A stretch of 64,000 bases of DNA, taken from Pararhodobacter oceanensis. GTDB lineage: Bacteria; Pseudomonadota; Alphaproteobacteria; Rhodobacterales; Rhodobacteraceae. The translations under genes and the position numbers were made by a program. Below the pieces are notes generated by a model, which ran no database searches, was not told the origin of the DNA, and worked only from the letters and a program-made list of their open reading frames with translations. Location of the stretch: assembly GCF_003076755.1 (NCBI RefSeq), contig NZ_QDKM01000002.1:605839-669838 (forward strand), given 5' to 3'. Position 1 is the first letter of the stretch, and every line of letters starts with the position of its first letter. This document shows positions 18,589 through 29,782 of this stretch, piece by piece.

Positions 18589-20237
18589 TCCGTGATCGCA
18601 ATCTGACGCCCCCTTTGACGCGGCGCGAGGCCCAGCCCTTCGGGCAATCATTTGCACAGCCATATGGACAGGTCGGAAGACAGGCGGCGGCCGGGCAGAT
18701 GGCCGAGCCGGGCGCCGGACCTGCCGGATATAGCACCGGACAAGATACCGCGCCGCCGGTTGGGCAGGCTGGCGGTCACTCTGGGGGTCACTCTGGGGGT
18801 CAGGCTGGCGGGCAGGGCGCTTGGCAATGGCCGGGCGCGCGCGACGGGGCGCCGCAAAAGCTGCGCCATAACCCGATGCCGCGGCAATGGGACTGGCCCG
18901 ATCCGCTGGAGGTGGCGCCGCCGCAGGTGACGCCGCGCAGCCCGCAGACTCCCGAGGTCGTGCCCCATGCGGCGCGCTGGCAATGCGATCCGCTGCCCTG
19001 CTGGCCCCTGTTGGGGGATGGCGAGGGCGGGGATCTGGTGGCCGATTTTGACCCCGCCGATGCGGGCCGTGATGAGGGTGATGATGGGGGCGCCACTGAT
19101 CTGCTGGATCAGGGGGCGATCCCCTCGGCGCTGTATACGCCGCAAGGTTCGACACAGGGCGCGCGGATGCGGCCCCAAGCGCGGGGCTTGTCGGATGCGC
19201 CCGCGCCAGATGCTGCGACACAGCCTGCGGCGCAGGCATGGCCAGCGCAAAGCTGGGGGCAGGCCAGTGTTCAGGGTGTGGCGTCGCATTCGATGGGGCA
19301 ATCCATGGGGCAGTCCATGGGCGCGCAACAGGCGGCGCAGAGCTGGGCCGCGATGTCGGTGTTTCCCGAGGAAATGCACCAGCAGGTCGATCCCTCGCCG
19401 AGCCGCACGATGTACCGGCTTAACCGGCTGTGGCTGACGCCGATGGTGCGCCATTTTGTCCGCGTGGGCCTGCCGATCCTGCTGAGTTTCGGGCTGGCGA
19501 TTGGCTGGGTGGCGGATGAGACGCGGCGGGCGGATCTGGTCGCCGGTCTGTCCTCGCTGCGGATGACCCTCGAGAACCAGCCGATGTTTCAGGTGAGCGA
19601 GATCAACGTCGAGTCGCGCTCGCCCGAGATTGCGCAGGGGGTGGCGCAGATGCTGGATATCACCTTCCCGATTTCCTCGTGGCAGTTGGATCTGGAGGCG
19701 CTGCGCGACCGTGCCGAAGCGCTGGATGCGGTCGATAGTGCCTCGCTGCAGGTGCGCGCGGGCGTGCTGGAGGTGGTAATCGAAGAGCGGATGCCGGCGA
19801 TGATCTGGCGCAACGGCGGGGTGCTCGATCTGGTTGACGCGGGCGGCCACCGTGTGGCGCGACTGGCAACGCGGGCGGCGCGCCCCGATCTGCCGCTGAT
19901 CGCCGGACAGGGCGCCACCGCGGTGATTGACGAGGCACATGCGCTTTGGGCGGCGGCCTCGCCGCTGCATGAGCGGCTGCGCGGGCTGGTGCGGATCGGC
20001 GAGCGCCGCTGGGATGTGGTGCTGGATCGTGACCAGCGGATCATGCTGCCGGCGCGCGGTGCGGTGGCTGCGCTGGAACAGGTTCTGGCGCTGGATATGG
20101 CGGAAAACCTTTTGTCGCTGGATGTGCAGGTCGTCGATCTGCGCAATCCGACGCGACCGACCCTGCGCCTCTCATCCGAGGCGATAGCGGCACTTTATGA
20201 AAATCGACAAGACACAAGCGGAGCGCAAAACAGATGA
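18576..20237 (+). CDS. ftsQ: Cell division protein FtsQ with a ~280-residue N-terminal extension
   Basis: A 553-residue protein; usual alphaproteobacterial FtsQ is about 300. The C-terminal half is normal: a cytoplasmic segment ([14 protein letters not shown]), one membrane helix at about 293-315, a POTRA domain ([18 protein letters not shown]..), the beta domain ([26 protein letters not shown]) and a [14 protein letters not shown] end. Before the helix lie about 280 Gly/Gln/Ala/Pro-rich residues with short tandem repeats ([22 protein letters not shown]). GGAGG at 18563 fits the GTG at 18576; a GTG at 18585 overlapping the ddl stop, or internal ATGs at 19353 and 19374, are alternatives that would shorten or remove the extension. 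It overlaps ftsA by four bases. Confidence 0.85.
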   Translation: MSTVIRDRNLTPPLTRREAQPFGQSFAQPYGQVGRQAAAGQMAEPGAGPAGYSTGQDTAPPVGQAGGHSGGHSGGQAGGQGAWQWPGARDGAPQKLRHNPMPRQWDWPDPLEVAPPQVTPRSPQTPEVVPHAARWQCDPLPCWPLLGDGEGGDLVADFDPADAGRDEGDDGGATDLLDQGAIPSALYTPQGSTQGARMRPQARGLSDAPAPDAATQPAAQAWPAQSWGQASVQGVASHSMGQSMGQSMGAQQAAQSWAAMSVFPEEMHQQVDPSPSRTMYRLNRLWLTPMVRHFVRVGLPILLSFGLAIGWVADETRRADLVAGLSSLRMTLENQPMFQVSEINVESRSPEIAQGVAQMLDITFPISSWQLDLEALRDRAEALDAVDSASLQVRAGVLEVVIEERMPAMIWRNGGVLDLVDAGGHRVARLATRAARPDLPLIAGQGATAVIDEAHALWAAASPLHERLRGLVRIGERRWDVVLDRDQRIMLPARGAVAALEQVLALDMAENLLSLDVQVVDLRNPTRPTLRLSSEAIAALYENRQDTSGAQNR

Positions 20238-21568
20238 CGGATCTTTATCAGTCGCAGCGTGCGATGCGGAACATGCGCCAGCAGGCTATGCAACGGGGTG
20301 TTCTGGCGGTTCTGGATATCGGCAGCAGCAAGGTTGCCTGTCTGATCCTGAAATTCGGCGTCTCGGAGGGCCCGCGTGAGGGCTCGGGCGTTGGCGCGCT
20401 GGCCGGACAGGCGGCGTTTCGGGTGATCGGCGCGGGCACCACACGCTCACGCGGGGTGCGCTTTGGCGAGATTGCGGCGATGCAAGAGACCGAGCGCGCG
20501 GTGCGCACCGCCCTGCAGCGGGCGCAGAAGCTGGCGCAGACGCGGGTGGATCATGCGATCCTGTGTTTCTCGGGCGGGGACGCGCGGTCTTACGGGCTTG
20601 AGGGGATGGTGGAACTGGAGGGCGCGCATGTCAGCGAGGATGATATCGCGCGGGTTCTTGATGCCTGCGATGTGCCCGATCTGGGCGCGGGCCGCGAGGT
20701 GTTACACGCGCATCCGGTGAACTTCATGCTCGACCACCGCAGCGGGCTGAGCGATCCGCGCGGGCAGGCGGGGCGGCAGTTGGGCTGTGACCTGCATCTT
20801 TTGTCGGTCGAGGCCGATGTGGTGCAAAATCTGGTGCATTGCCTCAAGCGCTGCGATGTCGAGGTCGCTGGGCTGGCGGCGGCGTCTTATGTGGCGGGAC
20901 GCGCGGCTTTGGTCGAGGATGAGCAGGAGCTGGGCGCGGCGGCGATTGATTTTGGCGGCGGGGCGACCAGCCTGTCGATCTTTATCAAGAAACATATGGT
21001 CTATGCCGATACCGTGCGGCTGGGCGGCGATCATATCACCAGCGATATCGCCAAGGGGTTGCAGATCCCCTATTCGGCGGCGGAGCGGATCAAGACCTTC
21101 CACGGCGGCGTGCATGCCACCGGCAAGGACGACCGCGATGTGATCGAGATCGGTGGCGATAGCGGCGATTGGGAGAAGGACCGGCGCACAATCACCCGCT
21201 CGGAACTGATCGGGATTATCCGCCCGCGGGTCGAAGAGATCCTCGAGGAGGTGCGGGCGCGGCTGGATGTAGCGGGGTTCGATCATCTGCCCAGCCAGCA
21301 GATCGTGCTGACCGGTGGTGCCAGCCAATTGCCCGGGCTCGATGGGTTGGCGGCAAAGATCCTCGGCCAGCATGTGCGGCTGGGGCGTCCGATCCGCGTG
21401 CAGGGGCTGCCACAAGCGGCGACCGGCCCGTCGTTCTCGGCGATTGTCGGTCTGTGCCAGTTTGCCGCCTGTCCGCAGGATGAATGGTGGGATTTCGACA
21501 TTCCCGCGCAACGTTTCGCCGCGCGCCCGTTGAAACGCGCGATGAAGTGGTTCAAGGACAATTGGTAA
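20234..21568 (+). CDS. ftsA: Cell division protein FtsA
   Basis: A 444-residue actin-like protein that tethers FtsZ to the membrane. VLAVLDIGSSKVACLIL is the phosphate-1 motif, AAIDFGGGATSLSIF phosphate-2 and IVLTGGASQLPGLDGLA the adenosine motif; the SHS2-like 1C domain lies between about residues 95 and 175. The last residues RPLKRAMKWFKDNW form the amphipathic membrane-targeting helix. The ATG overlaps the ftsQ stop (ATGA). A 233-bp gap with regulatory signals separates it from ftsZ. Confidence 0.97.
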   Translation: MTDLYQSQRAMRNMRQQAMQRGVLAVLDIGSSKVACLILKFGVSEGPREGSGVGALAGQAAFRVIGAGTTRSRGVRFGEIAAMQETERAVRTALQRAQKLAQTRVDHAILCFSGGDARSYGLEGMVELEGAHVSEDDIARVLDACDVPDLGAGREVLHAHPVNFMLDHRSGLSDPRGQAGRQLGCDLHLLSVEADVVQNLVHCLKRCDVEVAGLAAASYVAGRAALVEDEQELGAAAIDFGGGATSLSIFIKKHMVYADTVRLGGDHITSDIAKGLQIPYSAAERIKTFHGGVHATGKDDRDVIEIGGDSGDWEKDRRTITRSELIGIIRPRVEEILEEVRARLDVAGFDHLPSQQIVLTGGASQLPGLDGLAAKILGQHVRLGRPIRVQGLPQAATGPSFSAIVGLCQFAACPQDEWWDFDIPAQRFAARPLKRAMKWFKDNW

Positions 21569-21668
21569 GCATTCGAGATTGGTGATACGGGTGAATAACG
21601 GCGCAATGAGGCTTGAAAATGGAATTAGGGCGACTTGTGGCGAGAATTCGCCGGTTCGATGGACATAT

Positions 21669-21718
21669 GATTCGTTTTTTAGATGACGACGACTCGCTGA
21701 CGCGTTAGAATCACTTAA
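21669..21718 (+). promoter_or_regulatory. ftsZ upstream region: three GANTC sites and a CtrA-like half-site pair
   Basis: Three GANTC sequences lie within 44 bp (GATTC at 21669, GACTC at 21691, GAATC at 21708), the target of the cell-cycle methylase CcrM. The last one sits inside TTAG-N6-TTAA (21705-21718), one base short of the CtrA spacing TTAA-N7-TTAA. TAGAAT at 21706 could be a -10. In Caulobacter the ftsZ promoter is controlled by both CcrM and CtrA, so a similar logic here is a reasonable inference, not shown. Confidence 0.5.
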
Positions 21719-21801
21719 AAAATCGAGCAAATCACCAACGACCGGACGACCAGCCGTGGCAAACGGCAAAGGCAAACCGGCAGATACAGGCGGAACAGGC
21801 A

Positions 21802-23775
<1,974 letters not shown>

Positions 23776-23815
23776 CCGCTAGCGGGCGATCACTTCGCCG
23801 CTTTGCATGGCCTTG

Positions 23816-23843
23816 AAAGAACCGGCGATTGCCGGTTCTTTTT
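23816..23843 (+). terminator. Rho-independent terminator of ftsZ
   Basis: An 11-bp perfect stem AAAGAACCGGC / GCCGGTTCTTT with a GATT loop, followed by TTTCATTT. It lies 40 bp after the ftsZ stop and closes the dcw transcript, which agrees with a separate promoter for lpxC. Confidence 0.9.
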
Positions 23844-23937
23844 CATTTATATCAATGACTTGGGTGTATTGATTGGCGGGTCGGCGGATTCTCGCGCATA
23901 TGTGAGAAGCGTGTTACATCGTGTTACAAAGCGTGAG

Positions 23938-23966
23938 TTGAGCTTTAACCCTTTGCTTCCTAATAC
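23938..23966 (+). promoter_or_regulatory. Promoter of lpxC
   Basis: TTGAGC at 23938, a 17-bp spacer and TAATAC at 23961. It lies downstream of the ftsZ terminator and 34 bp before the lpxC start codon. The spacer contains TTTAACC, similar to a CtrA half site. Confidence 0.65.
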
Positions 23967-23999
23967 AGTTCCAGCAACAACAACCACAGGCTTGTCTCC

Positions 24000-24926
24000 G
24001 TGCAAACCACGCTCAACACATCCACGCGCTTTCACGGCGTTGCCCTGCATTCGGGGCAGAAGGTCACGCTGGCCGTGCACCCCGCACCGGTGAACCACGG
24101 GATTGTGTTCGAGCGCAGCGATCTGGATGGTGCCGCAGCGCAGCGCCGGATCAAGGTCAGCCCGGCGGCGCTGATCGAGGCCAGCCTCTGCACGGTGATC
24201 GGCAATGATCAGGGTGTGACGGTGTCCACCATCGAGCATCTGATGGCGGCGCTGGCCGGTTGCGGGATACACAACGCGCTGGTGGTGCTGGACGGGCCGG
24301 AAGTGCCGATCCTTGACGGCTCTTCGCGGCCCTTCGTTTCGGCCTTTGTCGGCGTGGGTATGCGCGGACAGGATGCGCCCCTGCGCGCCATTCGCCTGCT
24401 GCGTCCGGTGAAGGTGCGGATGGGCGAGGCCTGGGCGCGGCTGGAACCGGCGGATCAATTCTCGATGGCTTTCGAGATTGATTTCCCCGATGCGGCGATC
24501 GGACGTCAGCAGCTGGAATTGCAGCTTTGCAACGGCACCTTTGTGCGTGAACTCAGCGACAGCCGCACGTTTTGCCGCCAGTCGGATGTGGATTTCATGC
24601 GTGCCAACGGGCTGGCGCTGGGTGGCTCTTATGAGAACGCGGTGGTGGTCGAGGGCGACGCGGTGCTCAGCCCCGGCGGGCTGCGCCATGACAATGAGCC
24701 GGTGCGCCATAAGATGCTGGATGCGATGGGCGATCTGGCGGTGGCCGGTGCGCCGATCCTCGGGCGCTATGTGGGCCACCGTGCCGGTCATACGCTGACC
24801 GGTCGTCTGGTGCGCGCGCTGCTGGCAGATCCGCTGGCATTTGAATGGGTTACCATCAATGACGAGCAGGCGCATTCGCTGCCCGGTGCCGGTGTTTGTG
24901 CCAAGGATCTGGCCCTCGCTGCCTGA
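24000..24926 (+). CDS. lpxC: UDP-3-O-acyl-N-acetylglucosamine deacetylase
   Basis: A 308-residue zinc enzyme that catalyses the committed step of lipid A synthesis. Zinc ligands are His80 (STIEHLMAAL), His237 and Asp241 (VRHKMLD); Glu79 is the general base and His264 (GHRAGH) matches the family's second catalytic His. FHGVALHSG at the N-terminus and DSRTFCRQSDV mid-protein are further signatures. The start codon is GTG with a weak ribosome-binding site, which may matter because LpxC level is usually tightly controlled. Placement after ftsZ is typical of proteobacteria. Confidence 0.96.
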   Translation: MQTTLNTSTRFHGVALHSGQKVTLAVHPAPVNHGIVFERSDLDGAAAQRRIKVSPAALIEASLCTVIGNDQGVTVSTIEHLMAALAGCGIHNALVVLDGPEVPILDGSSRPFVSAFVGVGMRGQDAPLRAIRLLRPVKVRMGEAWARLEPADQFSMAFEIDFPDAAIGRQQLELQLCNGTFVRELSDSRTFCRQSDVDFMRANGLALGGSYENAVVVEGDAVLSPGGLRHDNEPVRHKMLDAMGDLAVAGAPILGRYVGHRAGHTLTGRLVRALLADPLAFEWVTINDEQAHSLPGAGVCAKDLALAA

Positions 24927-25230
24927 GGCCTGCGCGCGCGGGTTCACGTAGGGGCGGGCGCATTGCTTGGCCGGTGGCTTCGCTGGTGGCTTGCCCCACA
25001 GCTTGACCTCGCGCTAACTTCCCGTTTTCGTGACACTTACCTTGGCAGGTTTTCGCGCAATGTCGTTTTGCGCCGCCAATCTATCTGTGTTACGAGATGC
25101 GGCAATCTCCGCCACAGGCGGGTTCGGAATCGGCTGGGGTCCGGTCGGGAGATGACATAGGGTCCGGTTGGGAATGAGTCGGGAATGCCGCGCAAACAGG
25201 TCGCGGTGCTGCCAAGGGGACGACACAAGA

Positions 25231-26088
25231 ATGAGCAACGCTTTGCAGGGGATGCGGCGCCGGGTGGTGACAGTGGCAGTGGCCGGAGTAATGGCCGTGA
25301 CGGTCTCGGCCTGTTCCGACCGCGTCAGCAGCGACGAGCCGCTGGACGGGTTTTCCGCCGAACAGATTTTCCAGCGCGGTGAATATGTGCTGGAGACCAA
25401 CGCCCGCCCCGATGCCGCGATGCGCTATTTCCGCGAGATCGAGCGGCTTTACCCCTATACCGACTGGGCGCGGCGGGCGATTGTGATGCAGGCCTATACG
25501 CTGCACCGTGACCGCCAGTATGAAGAGGCGCGCACCGTGGCGCAGCGGTTCCTGGATCAATATCCCGGTGATCCCGATGCCGCCTGGGCGTCTTATATCG
25601 TGGCGCTGACCTATTACGACCAGATCGAGGATGTGGGCCGCGATCAGGGGCTGACCTTTCAGGCGCTGCGCCATCTGCGCTATGTGATCGAGGAATATCC
25701 CAACACCGAATACGCGCGTTCGGCGGTGTTGAAATTCGATCTGGCCTTCGACCGTCTGGCGGCCAAGGAAATGGAAATCGGGCGCTATTATCTGGCGCGG
25801 GGCAATTATGCGGCCTCGGTGAACCGGTTCCGCGCGGTGGTCGAAGAGTATCAGACCACCACCCATACGCCCGAAGCCCTGCACCGTCTGGTCGAGGCCT
25901 ATCTGGCGCTTGGCCTGCGCGATGAGGCGCAGACGGCGGCGGCGATTCTGGGCCATAACTTCCAGTCGAGCCCCTTCTATCAGGACAGCTATGACCTGCT
26001 GACCCGCGCCGGATTGACCGACAGCGCCTCGGGCGAAAGCTGGCTGCGTGAGGTTTACCGCCGGACCATTCGCGGCGATTGGATCTGA
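25231..26088 (+). CDS. bamD: Outer membrane assembly lipoprotein BamD (ComL)
   Basis: A 285-residue outer-membrane lipoprotein of the BAM complex, partner of BamA. The signal peptide ends in the lipobox VSAC with Cys28. About five TPR-like repeats follow, with FSAEQIFQRGEYVLETNARPDAAMRYFREIERLYPYTDWARRA as the first unit and RYVIEEYPNTEYA further on. I start at MSNALQGMRRR because a basic n-region and hydrophobic core follow directly; AAGGGG lies upstream. recN follows 22 bp later. Confidence 0.94.
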   Translation: MSNALQGMRRRVVTVAVAGVMAVTVSACSDRVSSDEPLDGFSAEQIFQRGEYVLETNARPDAAMRYFREIERLYPYTDWARRAIVMQAYTLHRDRQYEEARTVAQRFLDQYPGDPDAAWASYIVALTYYDQIEDVGRDQGLTFQALRHLRYVIEEYPNTEYARSAVLKFDLAFDRLAAKEMEIGRYYLARGNYAASVNRFRAVVEEYQTTTHTPEALHRLVEAYLALGLRDEAQTAAAILGHNFQSSPFYQDSYDLLTRAGLTDSASGESWLREVYRRTIRGDWI

Positions 26089-26110
26089 TACGGGCAGGAT
26101 CGGGGCCGGA

Positions 26111-27763
26111 ATGCTGCGGATATTGACGATCCGGGACATGTTGCTGATCGACAGGCTGGAGCTCGAGTTCCAGCCCGGTCTCAATGTATTGACCGGAGAG
26201 ACCGGCGCGGGCAAATCTATCCTATTGGATTCGCTTGGTTTTGTTCTGGGCTGGCGCGGGCGGGCGGAATTGGTCCGCCAAGGCGCGGCGCAGGGCGATG
26301 TCGAGGCGGTGTTCGAACTGGGCGCCGGTCACGCAGGCCGCGCGGTGCTGGAAGAGGCGGGTATAGCCTGTGACGGCGAGGTGATCCTGCGCCGCGTCAA
26401 CACCGCCGAGGGCCGCAAAAACGCCTGGATCAATGACCGGCGGGTCTCGGGCGAGGTGCTGCGGGCGCTGTCGGATACTTTGGTGGAATTGCATGGCCAG
26501 CATGATGATCGCGGGCTGTTGAACCCGCGCGGGCATCGGCAGTTACTGGATGCTTTTGCCGGTGTCGAGGGGCTGCTCAAGGAGGTGCGCCGCGCGTGGC
26601 GGGCGCTGGCCGAGATGCGCCGTGCGCGTGAGGCGGCGGAGGCGCGGCTCAAGGAGTTGCGCGCCGAAGAGGAGTATCTGCGTCACGCGGTGGCGGAGCT
26701 GGATAAACTCGATCCGCAGGCCGGTGAAGAGGCCGATCTGGATATCCGCCGCCGCCGCATGCAGGCGGCGACACGGCTGCGCGAGGATGTGCAGCGCGCG
26801 CGGCAAGCGATTGGCGAGGACGGGGCCGAGCGGCTGGGATTGGACGCGCTGCGCTGGCTTGAGGATGCCGCCGAGGGGCTGGAAGGGCAGTTGGACGCGG
26901 CGCTCGAATCGTTGGGGCAGGCGCTGGCGCATCTGTCGGACGCGCAGGCCGGTGTCGATGCCTGTCTGGACGCGATGGACACCGATCCGGCGACATTGGA
27001 ACAGGTTGAGGAACGGCTGTTTGCCCTGCGCGGATTGGCCCGCAAACACGGGGTGTTGGCCGATGAATTGGGGCCGCATGCCGAGGCTTTGCGCGAACGT
27101 CTGGCGGCGCTGGATGCGGGTGACAGCGATCAGGCGGCGCTGGTCAAAGCCGAGGCCGAGGGCGCCAAAGCCTTTGACGCGGCCTGCGCGGCATTGAGCG
27201 CGGCGCGGCAGGAGGCGGCAGCGCGGCTCGATACGGCAATGGCGCGCGAATTGGCGCCGTTGAAAATGGAGCGCGCGGTCTTCACCACGGTGATCAGCGA
27301 GGGCGAGCCGGGGCCGGAGGGCTGCGACGCGGTGCGTTTCGAGGTTGCCACCAACCCCGGTGCGCCGACTGGAGCATTGAATAAGATCGCCTCGGGCGGG
27401 GAACTCTCGCGGTTCCTTTTGGCGCTGAAGGTCTGTTTGAGCCGTGGCAACAGCGGGTTGACGCTGATTTTTGACGAGATCGATCGCGGGGTGGGCGGCG
27501 CCACTGCCGATGCGGTGGGCCGAAGGTTGCGGGCGCTGTCCGAGGGCACGCAGATTCTGGTGGTCACCCATAGCCCGCAGGTGGCGGCCTTGGGCGCGCA
27601 TCACTGGCGGGTGTCAAAGGCGGTGATCGAGGGGCAAACGCTCAGCAATGTGATCCCGCTTTCCGCCGAGGAGCGTATTGACGAGATTGCGCGGATGCTC
27701 TCGGGTGATACGATAACGCAAGCGGCGCGGGGCGCGGCCAAAGCGCTGATCTCTGCGCATTGA
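26111..27763 (+). CDS. recN: DNA repair protein RecN
   Basis: A 550-residue SMC-like ATPase for double-strand break repair. The Walker A GETGAGKS is at about 29-36. A long coiled-coil region rich in Arg/Glu/Ala (about 155-360) is split by a hinge. The ABC signature LASGGELSRF-like sequence (IASGGELSRFLLAL), the Walker B LIFDEIDRGVGG and QILVVTHSPQVAA are in the C-terminal half. The start at 26111 gives the standard MLRILTIRDMLLID beginning. It follows bamD as in many alphaproteobacteria. Confidence 0.95.
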   Translation: MLRILTIRDMLLIDRLELEFQPGLNVLTGETGAGKSILLDSLGFVLGWRGRAELVRQGAAQGDVEAVFELGAGHAGRAVLEEAGIACDGEVILRRVNTAEGRKNAWINDRRVSGEVLRALSDTLVELHGQHDDRGLLNPRGHRQLLDAFAGVEGLLKEVRRAWRALAEMRRAREAAEARLKELRAEEEYLRHAVAELDKLDPQAGEEADLDIRRRRMQAATRLREDVQRARQAIGEDGAERLGLDALRWLEDAAEGLEGQLDAALESLGQALAHLSDAQAGVDACLDAMDTDPATLEQVEERLFALRGLARKHGVLADELGPHAEALRERLAALDAGDSDQAALVKAEAEGAKAFDAACAALSAARQEAAARLDTAMARELAPLKMERAVFTTVISEGEPGPEGCDAVRFEVATNPGAPTGALNKIASGGELSRFLLALKVCLSRGNSGLTLIFDEIDRGVGGATADAVGRRLRALSEGTQILVVTHSPQVAALGAHHWRVSKAVIEGQTLSNVIPLSAEERIDEIARMLSGDTITQAARGAAKALISAH

Positions 27764-27805
27764 CGGGTCGGGGAAACCGGCCCTCACCCTGATTGGAGGC
27801 CGGGT

Positions 27806-28171
27806 ATGACACGGAAAATCAAGATAATTGCGGCGCTGGCCGCGGGCACGATGCTGGCGGGCTGTATGAATATCCCCGATTACCGCGGCGGCTTTGGCAG
27901 CCCTGGACGGGTCTCGCCGGCGCAGCCTTCGGCGCCGCTTGGCACTACGGCAACCCCGCAGGCGAGCGCTGCCGAGAGTGCTTGCACCGAGGCCGGACGC
28001 GCGGCCGGGTTTGACGTGCAGGGCGTGGTCGGCACCCATGAGGTCATCGGCACCGGCGGTCTGCCGCAATCGCGGGATGTGATGCTGCGCGTGGCCCGCG
28101 GCGGCCAGAGTATTGAGGTGCGCTGCAGCTACGCTTATGTGGATGGTTCTGCCAATATTATGACGCTGTGA
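27806..28171 (+). CDS. Small lipoprotein of unknown function
   Basis: A 121-residue protein with a signal peptide MTRKIKIIAALAAGTMLAGC; the lipobox Cys is residue 20. A Pro/Ser/Ala-rich linker (about 25-55) leads to a small C-terminal domain with two Cys (ESACTEAG and EVRCSYAYVDG), which may form a disulfide in the periplasm. GGAGG lies before the ATG. Family not recognised. Confidence 0.75.
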   Translation: MTRKIKIIAALAAGTMLAGCMNIPDYRGGFGSPGRVSPAQPSAPLGTTATPQASAAESACTEAGRAAGFDVQGVVGTHEVIGTGGLPQSRDVMLRVARGGQSIEVRCSYAYVDGSANIMTL

Positions 28172-28192
28172 TCGGCGGTTCAGGAGACCCCT

Positions 28193-28579
28193 ATGAGTGA
28201 CGAGACCACGCCGACCGGCGATTTGACCCTGCGCATTCAGGCAATGCCTTCGGATGTGAATATCAACGGTGATATTTTCGGTGGCTGGGTGCTGAGCCAG
28301 ATGGATATCGCCAGCGGGATCATCGCCGGCCAGCGCGCCAAGGGGCGGGTGACCACGGTGGCTCTGGATGCGATGAAGTTCATCCGGCCGGTGAAAGTCG
28401 GTGATGTGATGTGCATCTACGGGCGGATCGAGCGGGTCGGGCGCTCGTCGATGGGGGTGTTGATCGAGGCCTGGGCGCTGCGCCATGCGACGGGCGCGCG
28501 CGAGAAGGTGACCGAGGCGATGTTCACCTATGTGGCGATCGACGGCTCCGGCCGCCCGCGCGCGGTGCCGCCGGAGTAG
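28193..28579 (+). CDS. Acyl-CoA thioesterase, hotdog fold (YciA-like)
   Basis: A 128-residue hotdog-domain protein. The motif PSDVNINGDIFGGWVLSQMDIASGIIA contains the catalytic Asp and the Gly-rich helix of the YciA/BFIT-type thioesterases; TVALDAMKFIRPVKVGDVMCIYGRI follows as the second half. It would hydrolyse acyl-CoA in the cytoplasm; chain-length preference cannot be read. It starts 22 bp after the small lipoprotein gene, so they may share a transcript. Confidence 0.88.
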   Translation: MSDETTPTGDLTLRIQAMPSDVNINGDIFGGWVLSQMDIASGIIAGQRAKGRVTTVALDAMKFIRPVKVGDVMCIYGRIERVGRSSMGVLIEAWALRHATGAREKVTEAMFTYVAIDGSGRPRAVPPE

Positions 28580-28627
28580 GGGGCCGACCATCTGGCGCGG
28601 CATTGACCATCCTCTGGCCCGGGGCCA

Positions 28628-28766
28628 CCCCGGGCCGCGCCCGACCCTCCCCATGGGAGGGCGCCTTGGCGATGTCGCTTGTCGCTTGGGCGACATCATT
28701 GCTTTGAAGCATAGCGCGCTGTGGAGCGGTGGTTTGCGCCCACCCAGGGTCAGGCGCGTCCCGGGG
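28628..28766. repeat. Dispersed palindromic repeat, copy B
   Basis: About 139 bp. Its two ends are inverted copies of each other over 21 bases with two mismatches (left 28628-28648, right 28746-28766). It shares with copy A the inner palindrome GACCCTCCCC..GGGAGGGCGC, a TTGGCGATG core, GCTTTG, and the closing CCACCCAGGGT. No gene inside. It begins about 50 bp after the thioesterase stop. Confidence 0.75.
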
Positions 28767-28871
28767 GCCACTTGTGCCAGACAGTGGGACGATGCGCCTC
28801 TTACCTGAGAACCCGTCCGCTGACGCCCGCCGCAATGCCATCTACCACAGTAAATCATAGCGCAAAGGGCA

Positions 28872-28999
28872 GCGCCCGACCCTGGGTGGGCGCAGATGCC
28901 GGTTGAACATCGCGCTGCGCTCTAAAGCATGAATGCCGCGTGCGCTTTGCATGACATCGCCGATGCGCCCTCCCGGGGGGAGGGTCGGGCGCGGCCCGT
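28872..28999. repeat. Dispersed palindromic repeat, copy C (inverted relative to copy B)
   Basis: About 128 bp reading in the opposite direction to copies A and B: GCGCCCGACCCTGGGTGGGCGC at the left end (positions 28873-28894) and a GGGAGGG-AGGGTCGGGCGCGG end at the right. Reverse-complemented, it aligns block by block with copy A, including GGCGATG and CATGCTTT. A perfect 9-bp hairpin GGCCCGTGG / CCACGGGCC (28993-29013) overlaps its right edge. The 105 bp between copies B and C contain no recognisable feature. Confidence 0.75.
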
Positions 29000-29071
29000 G
29001 GTTCCCACGGGCCTGACAGTGAGTTAGAGGCGCGCGGTATCGCGTCAGTATCTCTCAACGAATTCTCAAAC

Positions 29072-29112
29072 AAAAAAGCCCCCTCACCGATCACGGCGAG
29101 GGGGCTTTTTTG
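29072..29112 (-). terminator. Bidirectional terminator of tRNA-Gly
   Basis: A-run, GCCCCCTC / GAGGGGGC stem with an inner CCG/CGG extension across one mismatch, then a T-run. It works on both strands, and on the minus strand it closes the tRNA-Gly transcript 9 bp downstream of the gene. Confidence 0.88.
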
Positions 29113-29120
29113 TTAAATTC

Positions 29121-29194
29121 TGGAGCGGGTAGCGGGAATCGAACCCGCACGTTCAGCTTGGGAAGCTGACAGGCTACCACTACATCATACCCGC
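29121..29194 (-). tRNA. tRNA-Gly(CCC)
   Basis: A 74-nt tRNA with acceptor stem GCGGGTA/TACCCGC and encoded CCA. The 7-nt anticodon loop TTCCCAA is closed by TCAGC/GCTGA, giving anticodon CCC (Gly, GGG codons). The T arm is GCGGGTTCGATTCCCGC. Confidence 0.95.
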
Positions 29195-29254
29195 GTAGGC
29201 GCCGATTTAGACCCGTGGTCGGGTCGCGTCAAGCGCCGGATGACGGAGACCCGA

Positions 29255-29782
29255 TCAGAACGGGATTTCGTCGTCCATATCCGAGGGGCCACCGTAGCCG
29301 CCGCCACCGCCGCCGCCCTGCGAACCGCCCGAGCTGCGCCCGCCGCCGCCGTAATCACCGCCGCCGCCGCCCATCGGGTCGCTGCCATAGCCGCCACGGT
29401 CTCCGCCACCGCCACCGCCGCCACCATCACCGCGGCCACCGAGCAGGGTCATATTGCCCGAGAAGGGGCGCACCACGACTTCGGTTGAATAGCGGTCATT
29501 GCCCGACTGGTCCTGCCATTTGCGGGTTTCCAGCTGGCCTTCGATATAGACCGTCGAGCCCTTGCGCAGATATTGCTCGGCAATGCGGCCAATCGGCTCG
29601 TTGAAAATTGCCACCGAATGCCATTCGGTGCGCTCGCGGCGCTCGCCCGAGGCTTTGTCGCGCCATTGCTCGGACGTCGCGATGCGCAGGTTAACCACCT
29701 TGCCGCCGTTCGAGAACGTGCGCACCTCGGGATCGCGCCCGAGATTACCAATCAAAATCACCTTGTTGACCGAACCTGCCAT
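29255..29782 (-). CDS. ssb: Single-stranded DNA-binding protein
   Basis: A 175-residue protein that coats single-stranded DNA in replication and repair. Residues 1-110 form the OB fold ([75 protein letters not shown]). A Gly-rich linker (about 115-165) and the acidic tip DMDDEIPF, which binds partner proteins, complete it. It lies between tRNA-Gly and a divergent lytic transglycosylase gene. Confidence 0.97.
   Translation of the reverse strand: MAGSVNKVILIGNLGRDPEVRTFSNGGKVVNLRIATSEQWRDKASGERRERTEWHSVAIFNEPIGRIAEQYLRKGSTVYIEGQLETRKWQDQSGNDRYSTEVVVRPFSGNMTLLGGRGDGGGGGGGGDRGGYGSDPMGGGGGDYGGGGRSSGGSQGGGGGGGYGGPSDMDDEIPF

Noticed and set aside
29185..29439. 84-codon Ala-rich minus-strand frame near tRNA-Gly
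   Set aside because: It overlaps tRNA-Gly and the Gly-rich linker of ssb in another frame; a composition artefact.
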